64,000 nt of DNA from Larkinella insperata (GTDB taxonomy: Bacteria; Bacteroidota; Bacteroidia; Cytophagales; Spirosomataceae). Below are positions 43,701-52,294 of this stretch, piece by piece. Numbering within the stretch: the stretch's first letter is position 1; each line of letters starts with the position of its first letter. Under the pieces are notes generated by a model, which was not told the DNA's origin, ran no database searches, and saw only the letters and a program-made list of their open reading frames with translations. Where the stretch lies: NCBI RefSeq assembly GCF_026248825.1, contig NZ_CP110973.1:4299501-4363500 (forward strand), given 5' to 3'. The translations under genes and the position numbers were made by a program.

Positions 43701-43889
43701 ATCGTGGGCGGCATTGTCTTCTCACTGATCCTGACGCTGTTTGTCATTCCGGCGATGTATTCCTTTATGTCGCGGTATAAACCCGTTGATAATTCCGCCT
43801 ACGAAGACCATCCGCAGCCGCTGCAACCGCTGCCGGAACCGGAGCCCCGCAAGCGCAAAAGCGAGGAGCTGTACGGCGAAGAAGTATAA
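40734..43889 (+). CDS. RND multidrug-type efflux permease (HAE1/AcrB-like)
   Basis: 1051 residues, twelve-helix RND architecture with two large periplasmic loops. Helix 4 carries GIVLATGLVVDDGIVVTENIF with the paired Asp of the proton relay; the second-half helix has QIGIIMLVGLVTKNGILIVEFAN and a Lys typical of AcrB-like pumps. GTSYEAMSRITDRVNQFVLD starts the second porter domain. Drug or other hydrophobic substrates are inferred from the subfamily. A strong terminator follows. Confidence 0.9.
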   Translation: MSLPSISLRRPVFAMVMSIVIILFGVIGFTFLGVREYPAIDPPIISVRTSYVGANPDIIESQITEPIEKSLNSIEGIRTISSTSALGSSNITIEFDLGADLERAANDVRDKVSQAQRQLPQDIDAPPVVSKADANSDPIIFMPVQSSTRNPMQLSDYAENVLQERLQTIPGVSQVMIYGQKRPAMRLWIDPAKLSAYRLTSQDIQDALTRQNVELPGGKIYGNNTELTVKAAGRLVTEEDFNNLILRQTSNQIIRFKDVGYAVLGPENEESAAKQNNASGVILVMIPQPGANYVAIADEFYKRLEDIRRELPPDIRILNGIDRTIFIRKSIEEVTETIAIAFVLVVIVIYLFFRDWLISIRPLIDIPVSLIGTFFVMYISGFSVNVLTLLGIVLATGLVVDDGIVVTENIFKKIEGGMDMKRAAKEGSEEIFFAVISTSATLAIVFLPVIFLQGFTGRLFREFGVVVASSVLISAFVSLTLTPVLSVKLVSKDHGKGSWFYRKTEPFYQWLDNSYRSALTDFMKRRRWAFALIAVCLALVFGLGSQLKSELAPLEDRGRVRIPITAPEGTSYEAMSRITDRVNQFVLDSVPEINFTFSVIAPGNSGAGAVNSGFVSLNLVDPTERERSQQEITDYLSKNLKGFSEARMNATQEQTIQVGRGGGGLPVQFVIQNLNFQKLQQVLPKFMDEVQKDPTFQGFDVDLKFNKPELNLSIDREKATSLGVSVQDVAQTLQLALSNRRLAYFLMNGKQYQVIGQVLRDDRDEPVDLASFYVRNNVGEQVQLDNLVKFSEVSSPPQVYHYNRFKSATVSAGLAPGKTIGDGVEAMQAIAARTLDDTFQTALSGSSRDYAESSSNTLFAFVLALVLIYLILAAQFESFTDPFIIMLTVPLAIAGAVLSLWMFNQTLNIFSQIGIIMLVGLVTKNGILIVEFANEKRKEGMSKLEAAIEASALRLRPILMTSLVTAFGALPIAMGLGAAAKSRIPLGIVIVGGIVFSLILTLFVIPAMYSFMSRYKPVDNSAYEDHPQPLQPLPEPEPRKRKSEELYGEEV

Positions 43890-43926
43890 AATGAAAAAAC
43901 CGGCAGAGATGCCGGTTTTTTCATTT
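43889..43926. terminator. Bidirectional terminator
   Basis: 17-bp stem AAATGAAAAAACCGGCA / TGCCGGTTTTTTCATTT (43889-43905 with 43910-43926) and a GAGA tetraloop. It starts in the last base of the RND permease stop codon and ends 12 nt before the convergent peptidase stop. Confidence 0.9.
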
Positions 43927-43937
43927 GCAGGGATTGC

Positions 43938-45128
43938 TCACACTTGCGGAGCGCGGGCCATGCCGGTGCCCACGTCGGCGGGGTCAAAACCGGCTTTGAT
44001 GCCCGTTTCCGTTCCGGATGCGATCAATTTTGCCATCAGGGTCGCAGGAGTCAGCAAGCCGGTTTTCATAATCTTTTCAGCCCACAGAGCCGCCACGCCC
44101 GCTACGTGCGGAGTCGCCATGCTGGTGCCGCTCATCTGCGCAAAACCGCCACCGGGTTTGGCCGACAGAATGTTTACGCCCGGTCCGGAAATATTGGCCC
44201 CGGTATTGGAGAAGGGAGCCACAATGAAGCCCTGCGCGCTTTCGCCCAGAGCCGCCACTGAAACCATGCCTTCCGATACGGCCGGTGGGCTTACCGAAAT
44301 TTCAAAATCCGGATTGACATCGCGCTGGCTTTCGTTACCGGCCGCAGCAATGAGAACCGTCGCCTGGGCGAAAGAACCCTGAATGCGAATCAGGGCCGCC
44401 AGCCGTTCGAACAATTGCACGTTGGCCCGGTAGCCTTCGAGGGCGTAGGAGGTTGCCAGTTCGACCGGATAACCCTGGTCGATCAGTTGTTTGACAAAGC
44501 CGGGAAAATCCATTCCCAGCGACATTGAAATCACGTTGGCGCCGTTCTGCCCCGCCCACTGAATGGCGCTGACAATCTGGTCGCTGGAACCACCGCCGTT
44601 TTGGCCGAGCACTTTGCCGATCAGCGCTTTCTCAACACCGGGCGCAACCCCAATCCGGGTGTTGTTGGTCGCCCGCCCGAAGATGGTACCGGCGCAGTGG
44701 GTGCCGTGGCCGTGTGGATCGCCATTGCCTTCGCCCGTAAAGTCCTGTTCGATCACCTGAACGCCCGCGAACGCCGGGTGACTGGCGTCAATACCGGTGT
44801 CCAGCACGGCCACCACCACACCCGAACCGGTGAACGGGGAGGTGTCGGCTCCTACGGCTTTGATGCCCCAGGCAACGGTCTGAGCCGCCGGTTTGACCCT
44901 TGTCTTGACGTTAAGCGGTTCGATCAACCGCATCGGAATGGCCGGTGCAACCGCCAGCACGCTGGAGTCGCGCGTTACGGCCGACACCCTGCGGGGCTCA
45001 ATTTCGTCCACTTCAACGGCCAGCCCGGCGGCTACCGACTCAACCGTACGAACTTGCGAAAGAACCCCTAGAAAGGGGTCACGCGTGGCGGTTTGCGTGG
45101 TTCGGAGAATAATGTGTTTCTGTTTCAT
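43938..45128 (-). CDS. S8 (subtilisin-like) serine peptidase without signal peptide
   Basis: 396 residues. Catalytic triad D110 (VVAVLDTGID), H141 (HGHGTHCAG) and S335 (SGTSMATPHVAG), with oxyanion Asn264 in AAAGNES. The N-terminal 90 residues form an unrelated short pro-region-like domain, and no Sec signal is present, so an intracellular location or unusual export is implied. The C-terminal 50 residues contain no recognisable sorting domain. Substrate unknown. Confidence 0.85.
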   Translation of the reverse strand: MKQKHIILRTTQTATRDPFLGVLSQVRTVESVAAGLAVEVDEIEPRRVSAVTRDSSVLAVAPAIPMRLIEPLNVKTRVKPAAQTVAWGIKAVGADTSPFTGSGVVVAVLDTGIDASHPAFAGVQVIEQDFTGEGNGDPHGHGTHCAGTIFGRATNNTRIGVAPGVEKALIGKVLGQNGGGSSDQIVSAIQWAGQNGANVISMSLGMDFPGFVKQLIDQGYPVELATSYALEGYRANVQLFERLAALIRIQGSFAQATVLIAAAGNESQRDVNPDFEISVSPPAVSEGMVSVAALGESAQGFIVAPFSNTGANISGPGVNILSAKPGGGFAQMSGTSMATPHVAGVAALWAEKIMKTGLLTPATLMAKLIASGTETGIKAGFDPADVGTGMARAPQV

Positions 45129-45628
45129 GGGACTGGGGTCGGGACTTATGATGAATAATAAGGTAGGTTTTCTGGGCGAAATGGAAAGCCACTTGGACGC
45201 ATTCTTCCGGGCGACTCGATCGACTTCCGGACTGTTAAACCGCCAGGTCGACCCGTTTTAAAAATACGATAATCCGTTTACGGACGCATGCAATTGCCGC
45301 AAAACCGACCGTATGGGATACATCCAGCGGGCGGGGCGTCATTGTCTGCCGATTGGCGCGCGCAACCCTACGCTGCTACTGACTTCAGGAAGTATGGAAA
45401 CTGTCTAAAAGCCGTTGAAAGCAGACCAAAGTTAACGTGGTAACCAATTATAAAACAGCGTATTTATGCCTGATTTTTTGGTTGCGTAATTTCACGTACG
45501 GCAGGTAAAAGGTACTTGGTCACGAGGGGAAATTAAAGAAGGTAGCCTGAATTTCTCGTCAATTCGGTTTATGCTGCTTGTAATCAAAACGTTATCTGTT
45601 GGATAACTCGTTCAGGATAGGAAGCTCG
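45129..45628. other. Spacer with no recognised gene
   Basis: About 500 nt upstream of the peptidase. Short open frames on both strands have poor composition. No tRNA, repeat or terminator seen. Confidence 0.4.
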
Positions 45629-45826
45629 TTAGAAGATACTTTTGGATGGCTTCTGCCGGTTGTGTTTCCGAAAAAGGGCACTTACGACAAAAACGAGGAG
45701 CAACTCGATAAAGCCCCACTTGGCCACCTCCAGGGCGTTGAGCATACGGGGCTGCTCGGCAGGGACTTCCTGGAAAGAAGTCTTTTGGAAAGATGCGGGC
45801 GATTGATCAATCGATACAGGTTCCAT
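45629..45826 (-). CDS. Possible small membrane protein
   Basis: 65 residues, or 38 if started at the internal ATG 45745. Polar N-terminus (SIDQSPASFQKTSFQEVP), then ALEVAKWGFIELLLVFVVSALFR, a single membrane helix, and a basic tail. The composition looks protein-like and the minus orientation runs toward the ABC permease region, but there is no terminator or promoter support. Confidence 0.4.
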   Translation of the reverse strand: MEPVSIDQSPASFQKTSFQEVPAEQPRMLNALEVAKWGFIELLLVFVVSALFRKHNRQKPSKSIF

Positions 45827-45963
45827 AACGTCCTTTTTGTATTAGACGCCCCTGTACGGGAAAAGTAACAAGTTTTGGCCTAAATTCGCCGAAGTATGAG
45901 GAGAAGTCAGGGGAGGGAAATCCCTTTGGGGCAGAGGGATTTTTCCTCCGCCCCGGTTTCTGT

Positions 45964-48630
45964 TTACTCGCTTCGCAGGGCCTTCACCGGATTCATTCCG
46001 GCGGCTTTCAGGGATTGGAAACCGACGGTAAGGAGCGCAATCAGGAACGTGCTGGCCACGGCGATGGCAAAAATGCCGGGGCCCAGATCGATGTGAAACG
46101 TGAAGTGCTTCAGCCAGGCATTCATTCCGTAGTAAGCCACCGGAGCGGCTACGGCAAAAGCGATCAGGATCAGGCGGGAAAACTCTTTGCCAAAAATCCA
46201 CAGAATTTGCCCGGCGCTGCTGCCCAGCACTTTCCGAATCCCAATTTCCTTGGTTTTTTGAGCGGCCATAAACGATACCAGCCCGTAAAGACCCAGGCCA
46301 CCGATGAAGACGGCAATGGCAGCAAAGGTTTGAATCAGCTTGAGCATGAGGTCTTCAGCCTTGTAAAAATTTGCGATATGCTCATCCAGAAACTCGTACT
46401 CGTAAAGCTGATCGGGATGTAGCTCGCTCCACGTTTTTTCCAGCGCAGCGAGCGTAGGTTTTACCGTTGCTCTATCAATTTTAACCGCGTAGCTCCCGTA
46501 CAAATCGCTGGCCGACATAATGCAAATGGCGTTGATGTCTTCGTGAAACGATCGGTCGTGGAAGTCGCTCACCACCCCGACAATTGGTCCCGTTGTTTGA
46601 CCTTTGTCTAAACTGAGGGTTTTTCCGATGATCTCCTGCGAGGATTTTAGCCCCAGTTTTTTAGCAAACATCTCATTGACCAAGAACTCACGGGCGGAAT
46701 CGGCCGGAAACAGATTTCGCCCAGCTACCAGCTTTAGCCCAAACATCGGGAGGTACTGCTCGTCGGCGGCTTTTACGCTGACACTGAATTGCTCCTCTTC
46801 AATTCGGTTGTCGTACCGTGGAGAGGTATTCCAGACGTTGTAATTCGAAGCCGGTGCCGACTGGCAGACGGACACGGTTTGGACACCCGGAATCTGGGCA
46901 AGCTGGTTTTTGACGGTTTTGATGGTCACGGGCTTCGATTCGGGCGCAATGGGCAGCATAACAACGGCCTCCTTATCGAAACCCAGATCGGATTGTGTGG
47001 TAAACCGCATTTGATCCGTAATGACAATCATGCCAATGATCAGCGCCTGAGAAATCGCGAACTGGCCCACAATCAGCGTACGCCGGGTATTGAAACCACC
47101 GATGTGCTGCTGCGACACTTTGCCTTTTAAGGCCAGAACCGGCTGAAAACCCGCCAGAATCAGGCCGGGGTAGGAGCCGGCAAAGAGCGTAACGACAAGC
47201 GCCAGCGCAGGCAGGAACAACGCCAGACGCCAGTCTTCCAGCGGATTGAGGCTGATCTGCACCTGAAACCAATTGTTGACGGAGGGCAGCAGCAACCAGG
47301 CCGCAGTGCACGCCAGAAAAATGGCCAGCGTGGTAATTAAACCGGTTTCGGCGATGAACTGCCAGAAAAGCTGCCCGCGAAAACTTCCCAGCACTTTTCG
47401 GACGCCCACTTCCTTGGAGCGGTTGAGGGCCTGCGCCGTAGCCAGGTTAATAAAGTTGATGCAGGCGGTGATGATCAGAAAGAAGCCGATACCGCCCAGA
47501 ATCCACAGATTGCTTTTGGAGATCGTACCGCCGTAACGGGGGTTGAAATGGATATCGGCCAGCGGTTGCAGCTTATAATGGTGGACGTTTTTGCTGGTTG
47601 GACGGTATTTCTTAACGTACGCGGGCAGCACCTGCTCAACCTGCTCGGGCGAGACCCCGGGTTTCAGCCGGACGAAGCACTGCATGGCGCTGTTCATGCC
47701 GCCCCACGATTCATCGCTGGCCATCCATTCGTCGTACTGCTTCAGGGTGTTGTAGGAAAGGAAAATCTCGGTTTTTCGATCGGTGTTAACGGGCAAATCC
47801 TTCAGAATACCGGTAATGCGGAATTGAACTTTGTTGTCCAGGCGGAACGTCTGGTTGATGGGATTCCGATCACCGAAATACTTTTTAGCCATTTTCTCCG
47901 TCAGAATGGCCGTGTTGGGTTCGCTCAACACCGTTTTGAAGTCACCCCGCAACAACGGATAATTGAAGATGTCGAAGAAGTCGGTTTCAACGAAAGCCAC
48001 GCCCGCGTTTTCCTTGAACTTCTGGATTTGCCCACCATTTCGGAGGCTGATCAGAACATCGTTGGAGCTGGCAATCCGGGCTACTTTCTCGCCGAAGGTG
48101 TAGTCATTCCGAAATACCTTGCCGAACGGGTTCGGAACGTTGGGCTTGTAGCTGACGGTTTCGCGGTGTTGCTCCGTGACGAAGCGGTAAATCCGGTCGG
48201 CGTTCGGGTGAAAAGTATCGAAGTTCAGGTGGTAGCTAATGAGCTTGAAAATCAGAATCCCGCAGGTCATGCCCAGGGCCAAGCCCGATACATTGATGAG
48301 CGTGTACGCTTTTTTGCGCTCCAGATTCCGCAGCGCAATTTTGAAATAATTACGAATCATGGCCGTAGGGGTCGGTTTGGGGTAATCAGTTGGTTTTCGT
48401 CTGAAAAAGAAGGGATTGAGGTAGTTTAGAACGGCCCAGACAAAGGCCCGCCGGGCTTTGGTAACCCCGTCCTGCTTAAGCTGTTTGTAAAAGACCTCGT
48501 GCAGATCGCCCTGCACGTCTTCCCGCAGGTGGGGGGCCACCAGGAGTTCCAGCAGGCGGTCGGCCCAGCGCGGGGGCCGAGGACTGGCCGGTCGGTCGGA
48601 TGAGTTAGCTCGCATGGGATTAACCGCCAA
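45964..48630 (-). CDS. MacB-like FtsX permease with N-terminal permease-prefix domain
   Basis: 888 residues from ATG 48630 (overlapping the PadR stop by 11 nt); ATG 48615 is an alternative. The N-terminal 75 residues (PRWADRLLELLVAPHLREDVQGDLHEVFYKQL, quoted by its ends) form the prefix domain seen only in PadR-linked permeases. It is followed by two FtsX units: a first helix at LINVSGLALGMTCGILIF, a MacB periplasmic domain, three helices, and then a second copy (ALKGKVSQQH..). The C-terminus EIGIRKVLGSSAGQILWIF is a classic FtsX block. No ATPase is encoded beside it. Confidence 0.85.
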   Translation of the reverse strand: MAVNPMRANSSDRPASPRPPRWADRLLELLVAPHLREDVQGDLHEVFYKQLKQDGVTKARRAFVWAVLNYLNPFFFRRKPTDYPKPTPTAMIRNYFKIALRNLERKKAYTLINVSGLALGMTCGILIFKLISYHLNFDTFHPNADRIYRFVTEQHRETVSYKPNVPNPFGKVFRNDYTFGEKVARIASSNDVLISLRNGGQIQKFKENAGVAFVETDFFDIFNYPLLRGDFKTVLSEPNTAILTEKMAKKYFGDRNPINQTFRLDNKVQFRITGILKDLPVNTDRKTEIFLSYNTLKQYDEWMASDESWGGMNSAMQCFVRLKPGVSPEQVEQVLPAYVKKYRPTSKNVHHYKLQPLADIHFNPRYGGTISKSNLWILGGIGFFLIITACINFINLATAQALNRSKEVGVRKVLGSFRGQLFWQFIAETGLITTLAIFLACTAAWLLLPSVNNWFQVQISLNPLEDWRLALFLPALALVVTLFAGSYPGLILAGFQPVLALKGKVSQQHIGGFNTRRTLIVGQFAISQALIIGMIVITDQMRFTTQSDLGFDKEAVVMLPIAPESKPVTIKTVKNQLAQIPGVQTVSVCQSAPASNYNVWNTSPRYDNRIEEEQFSVSVKAADEQYLPMFGLKLVAGRNLFPADSAREFLVNEMFAKKLGLKSSQEIIGKTLSLDKGQTTGPIVGVVSDFHDRSFHEDINAICIMSASDLYGSYAVKIDRATVKPTLAALEKTWSELHPDQLYEYEFLDEHIANFYKAEDLMLKLIQTFAAIAVFIGGLGLYGLVSFMAAQKTKEIGIRKVLGSSAGQILWIFGKEFSRLILIAFAVAAPVAYYGMNAWLKHFTFHIDLGPGIFAIAVASTFLIALLTVGFQSLKAAGMNPVKALRSE

Positions 48631-48958
48631 TTAGTTGAAACTTACCCGGCGGAATGGCCTGCCAAAGTCGGCTGCGGACTTCCTGAATGTCGTTCAGAGC
48701 CCGCACCCCGGCGTTGGTCAGGGCGAAAAACCGTTTGCGTCGCCCCCCGCGTTCGGCCGTTGCCCCGCCCATCTGCGACGACAGAAAACCTTTCTCTTCC
48801 AGTCGGTAGAGGGTGGCGTGAACGGCGCTCATCGTAATCGACCGGCCGGTTTGCTGCTGAACGTCTTCCCAGATTGTTACCCCGTAGGCTTCGGCCGGGC
48901 AAGCCGCCACGACCAGCAGAACAATCTCTTCGAACTCGCCTAAAAAGGACCTTCGCAT
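48620..48958 (-). CDS. PadR family transcriptional regulator
   Basis: 112 residues. Winged helix with AYGVTIWEDVQQQTGRSITMSAVHATLYRLEEKGFLSS (as YGVTI and the recognition helix SAVHATLYRLEEKG), followed by GRRKRFFALTNAGVRAL and a C-terminal dimer helix. PadR proteins repress neighbouring membrane-stress or transport genes. It is directly upstream of and overlaps the FtsX permease, so it almost certainly controls it. Confidence 0.88.
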   Translation of the reverse strand: MRRSFLGEFEEIVLLVVAACPAEAYGVTIWEDVQQQTGRSITMSAVHATLYRLEEKGFLSSQMGGATAERGGRRKRFFALTNAGVRALNDIQEVRSRLWQAIPPGKFQLIGG

Positions 48959-49150
48959 GATGAGGACAAGCTAGATTAATTAGTTGTAATTTTGCAAAAC
49001 AAATAAGGTGCCACAGGGAGAAAAGAGCATTTGGAGTGTTTGGGAGGGGATTGTAGCGGAAGAAGGTGTCCGAAACCGTACAGTTTTTTGTCCAGGTGCG
49101 GACAGTGTCCCTACGGGCTGGACTAACGGTAATCGGTGATGAATTCAGGA

Positions 49151-50083
49151 TCAGAACGACCGAATCAGGGCGGCCATTTTTTCGCGCAGCGCCGAATCGG
49201 GCTGCCGACCGTGACCGGCCAGCATGTTGTCGGCGGCATGGCGTGGGTTGCTCGTACCGGGAATGACACAACTGACGGCGGGGTGGCCGATGAGAAATTT
49301 AAGGAAAAACTGCGCCCAGCTGTTGATCTCGTTTTCTTTGGCCCAACCGGGCAGTTCTTTGCCTTTGACGAGCGAAAACAAACGCCCTTCCGCAAACGGT
49401 TGGTTGATGATTGTTGCCACGCCCTTGTCCTGCGCGGCTGGCAGGAGTTTCTTCTCGGCGTTGCGGGAAAGAATCGAATAATTGAATTGCACGAAGTCGA
49501 TCGGGTACTTGGTGAAAATCTCGACCAGATCGTCGTGCATGGAGTCGGTGTAATGTGTGATGCCAATGTAGCGGATTTTTCCGGCGGCTTTCCAGGCTTT
49601 GAGCGTTTCCAGGTGCGTTTTCCAGTCGACCAGGTTATGAATCTGCATCAGATCCATTGTCGTCCGCTTCATTTTCCGCATCGAGTCCTCCATCTGCTGA
49701 ATACCTGCTTCCCGGCCCCGCGTCCAGACTTTGGTGGCGTAGAAAAAATCGTTCGGAATGCCGCTTGCTGCCGTTAGCGTGCCCACCACTTCCTCCGAGC
49801 GGCCGTACATGGGCGACGAGTCGATGAGTTTGCCACCCGCCTGGTGCATGGCTTTGAGCGCCTGTAGCAACGGTTCCTGTTCCGTCTTTCCGGCAACATC
49901 AAATGTCTGCCAGGTACCGATGCCAACCACAGGCAGTTTTTCTTTGCTGGCAGGAATGGGGCGGTTTAGCATGGTAGTCTGGTTTGAAAAAGCCGTCAAC
50001 CCGCCGGATGCCAGCGTTGCGGCCGAAGCTGACAGCAAGCGGAGGGTTTCGCGCCGGGAATACCGCTGGTTGGAGGTTTTCAT
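49151..50083 (-). CDS. Aldo/keto reductase with Tat signal
   Basis: 310 residues. A Tat-type signal (YSRRETLRLLSASAATLASGG) precedes an aldo/keto reductase barrel. Active-site blocks: LIDSSPMYGRSEEVVG (Asp, Tyr), KVWTRGREAG (Lys), HNLVDWKTHLETL (His), and GIGTWQTF near the start. NADPH-type reductase, presumably folded before export. Substrate unknown. The VOC gene lies upstream on the same strand, 14 nt away. Confidence 0.8.
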   Translation of the reverse strand: MKTSNQRYSRRETLRLLSASAATLASGGLTAFSNQTTMLNRPIPASKEKLPVVGIGTWQTFDVAGKTEQEPLLQALKAMHQAGGKLIDSSPMYGRSEEVVGTLTAASGIPNDFFYATKVWTRGREAGIQQMEDSMRKMKRTTMDLMQIHNLVDWKTHLETLKAWKAAGKIRYIGITHYTDSMHDDLVEIFTKYPIDFVQFNYSILSRNAEKKLLPAAQDKGVATIINQPFAEGRLFSLVKGKELPGWAKENEINSWAQFFLKFLIGHPAVSCVIPGTSNPRHAADNMLAGHGRQPDSALREKMAALIRSF

Positions 50084-50097
50084 AGAACCGTTAATTT

Positions 50098-50457
50098 CTA
50101 TTTCCGTTCAAAAAACTCAAGCCGATTACCGAACGGGTCCGTAACGTTGACGGTCCAGGCGCCCCAGAAGGCTTCGTGTAAACCGGGCTTCATGTAAGTG
50201 TAATTCTTGGCGGTCAGTTCCTGGTGGAACGCGGCCAGTTGCGGGTACTCAATCAGGACCTTAGAACCGGGGCAGCAGTCGCCGTGGTGTTCGGATAAAT
50301 GCAGCCGCAGATCCCCTTTCGTGATTTCCAGGTAGATCGGAAAATTCTCTTCAAACCGGTGTTCCCAGGCGATGCTGAAACCGAGCCAGTCGACGTAAAA
50401 CGCCACGGCTTTCTGATAATCAAAAATGCGAAAAATCGGGATGATGGGAGAGGGCAT
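50098..50457 (-). CDS. VOC (glyoxalase/bleomycin-resistance) family protein
   Basis: 119 residues, one vicinal-oxygen-chelate module pair: AVAFYVDWLGFSIAWEH, LRLHLSEHHGDCCPG (with a His) and WTVNVTDPFGNRLEFFE (Glu). This is the layout of glyoxalase/bleomycin resistance proteins, close to the small ones annotated as bleomycin-resistance-like. No specific substrate. Confidence 0.75.
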   Translation of the reverse strand: MPSPIIPIFRIFDYQKAVAFYVDWLGFSIAWEHRFEENFPIYLEITKGDLRLHLSEHHGDCCPGSKVLIEYPQLAAFHQELTAKNYTYMKPGLHEAFWGAWTVNVTDPFGNRLEFFERK

Positions 50458-50495
50458 GGGGCGGGGCCAGGGGAGATAACCGTGGCCCCGCTAAG

Positions 50496-51827
50496 TTACT
50501 GTTTTGTGCTCACCCGCCAAATACGGTTGCCCGCATCATCGGACACCAGCAGCGCGCCGTCCGGGGTTACGGTAACACCCACCGGCCGACCGTGCACATC
50601 CTTGTCGTCAATGATAAACCCGGTCAGGAAATCTTCGGGTTTGCCGCTGGGTTTTCCGTTTTCAAACGGTACAAAAACAACTTTGTAACCCGAGAAGGCC
50701 GACCGGTTCCACGAACCCCGCTGACCAATGAACGCGCCGTTGCGGTACTTTTCCGGGAACGCTTGCTGGTCATAAAAAGCCAGTCCGAGCGAAGCCGTGT
50801 GCGAACCCAGCGGAACGTCGGGCACCGTCGCTTTCTTGACCAGATCAGGCTGCTCGCCTTTGCGACGGGGGTCTTCGTGCTGGCCGTAGTAGGAATAGGG
50901 CCAGCCGTAGAATGCGCCTTCTTTCACGCTCGTGATGTAATCCGGCACCAGATCGTCGCCCAGTTCGTCGCGTTCGTTGACCGCCGTCCACAACGCTTTC
51001 GTACCTGGATTCCAGTCCATACCAACCGGATTGCGGAGGCCGCTGGCGAAGATGCGCTCGCCGGTTCCGTCGGGGTTGATCTCCAGGATGTTGGCCCGGC
51101 GTACTTCGTGTTCCATCCCGTTTTCGCCCACGTTACTACCCGAGCCCACGGAAATGTAAATCTTCGAGCCATCGGCGTTGGCCAGCAGGTTGCGGGTCCA
51201 GTGGTTGTTGTACCCACCGGCGGGCAGGGCCATGATGGATTTGCCTTTGGCGGTAATTTTGGTCTGACCGGCCTGATAGGGGAACGTCAGAACCCCGTCG
51301 GTGTTGGCTACGTACAGCGTATTGCCAATCAGCAACACCCCAAACGGCTGATTGAGGCCCTCCAGAAAGGTTTCGCGGAGCTCCGGTTTGCCATCTTTGT
51401 TGGCATCGCGAAGAAGCGTGATGCGGTTGGCGCTTTTGCCCGACGCTTCCGAATCCGCCTTTCCGCTCACGGCGCTGGCTACTTTTTTAACAATTCCTTT
51501 CCGCTCGGTTTGCGATTCCACCACCAGCACGTCGCCGTTCGGCAGGATGTAAGTGGTCCGCGGATTTTTTAGGTCGCGGGCAAATTCGGTTACCACAAAC
51601 CCATCGGGGGCCTTGGGGGTTTGCCCATCTTTCCAGCCAATAACGTTGCTGAAATGATTGGACGATTCGCCCGGGGGCGGCAAATCAGGGGCCGCCGGTC
51701 CTTCGGTGGTTGCTACGGCAGTTGTGGTCGTATCGGTATTTTCGGCGCTTTCGGATTTTTTGCTCTGGCACGAAACAAATCCCGCCAGCAGCAGTACGTA
51801 GGTGAAAAGAACGAATGGTTTTTTCAT
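50496..51827 (-). CDS. PQQ-dependent sugar dehydrogenase-like lipoprotein
   Basis: 443 residues. Lipobox G-F-V-S-C (Cys20), a Thr/Glu-rich linker (about 23-60), then a soluble glucose/sorbosone-dehydrogenase propeller: ARDLKNPRTTYILPNGDVLVVES, ANADGSKIYISVGSGSNVGE, EINPDGTGERIFASGLRNPVGMDWNPGT and WPYSYYGQ. In known relatives PQQ and Ca2+ are bound in the central channel. A second GDH-like protein beside that at 15943, without haem. Periplasmic oxidation of a sugar or alcohol is inferred. Confidence 0.82.
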   Translation of the reverse strand: MKKPFVLFTYVLLLAGFVSCQSKKSESAENTDTTTTAVATTEGPAAPDLPPPGESSNHFSNVIGWKDGQTPKAPDGFVVTEFARDLKNPRTTYILPNGDVLVVESQTERKGIVKKVASAVSGKADSEASGKSANRITLLRDANKDGKPELRETFLEGLNQPFGVLLIGNTLYVANTDGVLTFPYQAGQTKITAKGKSIMALPAGGYNNHWTRNLLANADGSKIYISVGSGSNVGENGMEHEVRRANILEINPDGTGERIFASGLRNPVGMDWNPGTKALWTAVNERDELGDDLVPDYITSVKEGAFYGWPYSYYGQHEDPRRKGEQPDLVKKATVPDVPLGSHTASLGLAFYDQQAFPEKYRNGAFIGQRGSWNRSAFSGYKVVFVPFENGKPSGKPEDFLTGFIIDDKDVHGRPVGVTVTPDGALLVSDDAGNRIWRVSTKQ

Positions 51828-51883
51828 TGGTGATGAACAGAATTAAACATATTCTGTATCAACCGACTGTACAATGGCTTTGT

Positions 51884-52264
51884 TTACCGGGCGTCTTTCT
51901 TTGCCGTAAGGGTGTTGCCCATAATTTCCATCGAAAAACCCGTTACCTGCTTGGTTGCCGCGTCGCGCTTGAATGTAAATACGGAGCCGTATTCGCTCGT
52001 CGACTTGAAGGTATCAGCCGCGGCTTGTTTGACAAGCTTGCTCTTGGGATAGGTGTCGACCGCCCCGTACAGTTCGCCGTTTTCGACGGTAACGACCATC
52101 TGCTTCAGGTTGTCGTTGGCGTCAAAAGTGTAGGTTCCGGCGAACGGTTTGAGATCTGTTGAGTCGGCGGGCTGCACGGTTTGCGCCGGAGCACCGGGGC
52201 GGGGTGCGGCAAAGACCAGCGTGGTTGCCGCCAAAGCGATGGCGAGGAAAAGAAGCGTTTTCAT
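51884..52264 (-). CDS. Small secreted protein, DUF3471-like
   Basis: 126 residues with a signal peptide ending LVFAAP. The mature part forms a small beta sandwich (LKPFAGTYTFDANDNLKQMVVTVENGELYGAVD). Similar modules occur attached to beta-lactamase-like proteins, but no function is known. Unlinked by overlap to its neighbours. Confidence 0.6.
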   Translation of the reverse strand: MKTLLFLAIALAATTLVFAAPRPGAPAQTVQPADSTDLKPFAGTYTFDANDNLKQMVVTVENGELYGAVDTYPKSKLVKQAAADTFKSTSEYGSVFTFKRDAATKQVTGFSMEIMGNTLTAKKDAR

Positions 52265-52294
52265 GCGTATGTCCTGGTTATGAGTGGATTGTAG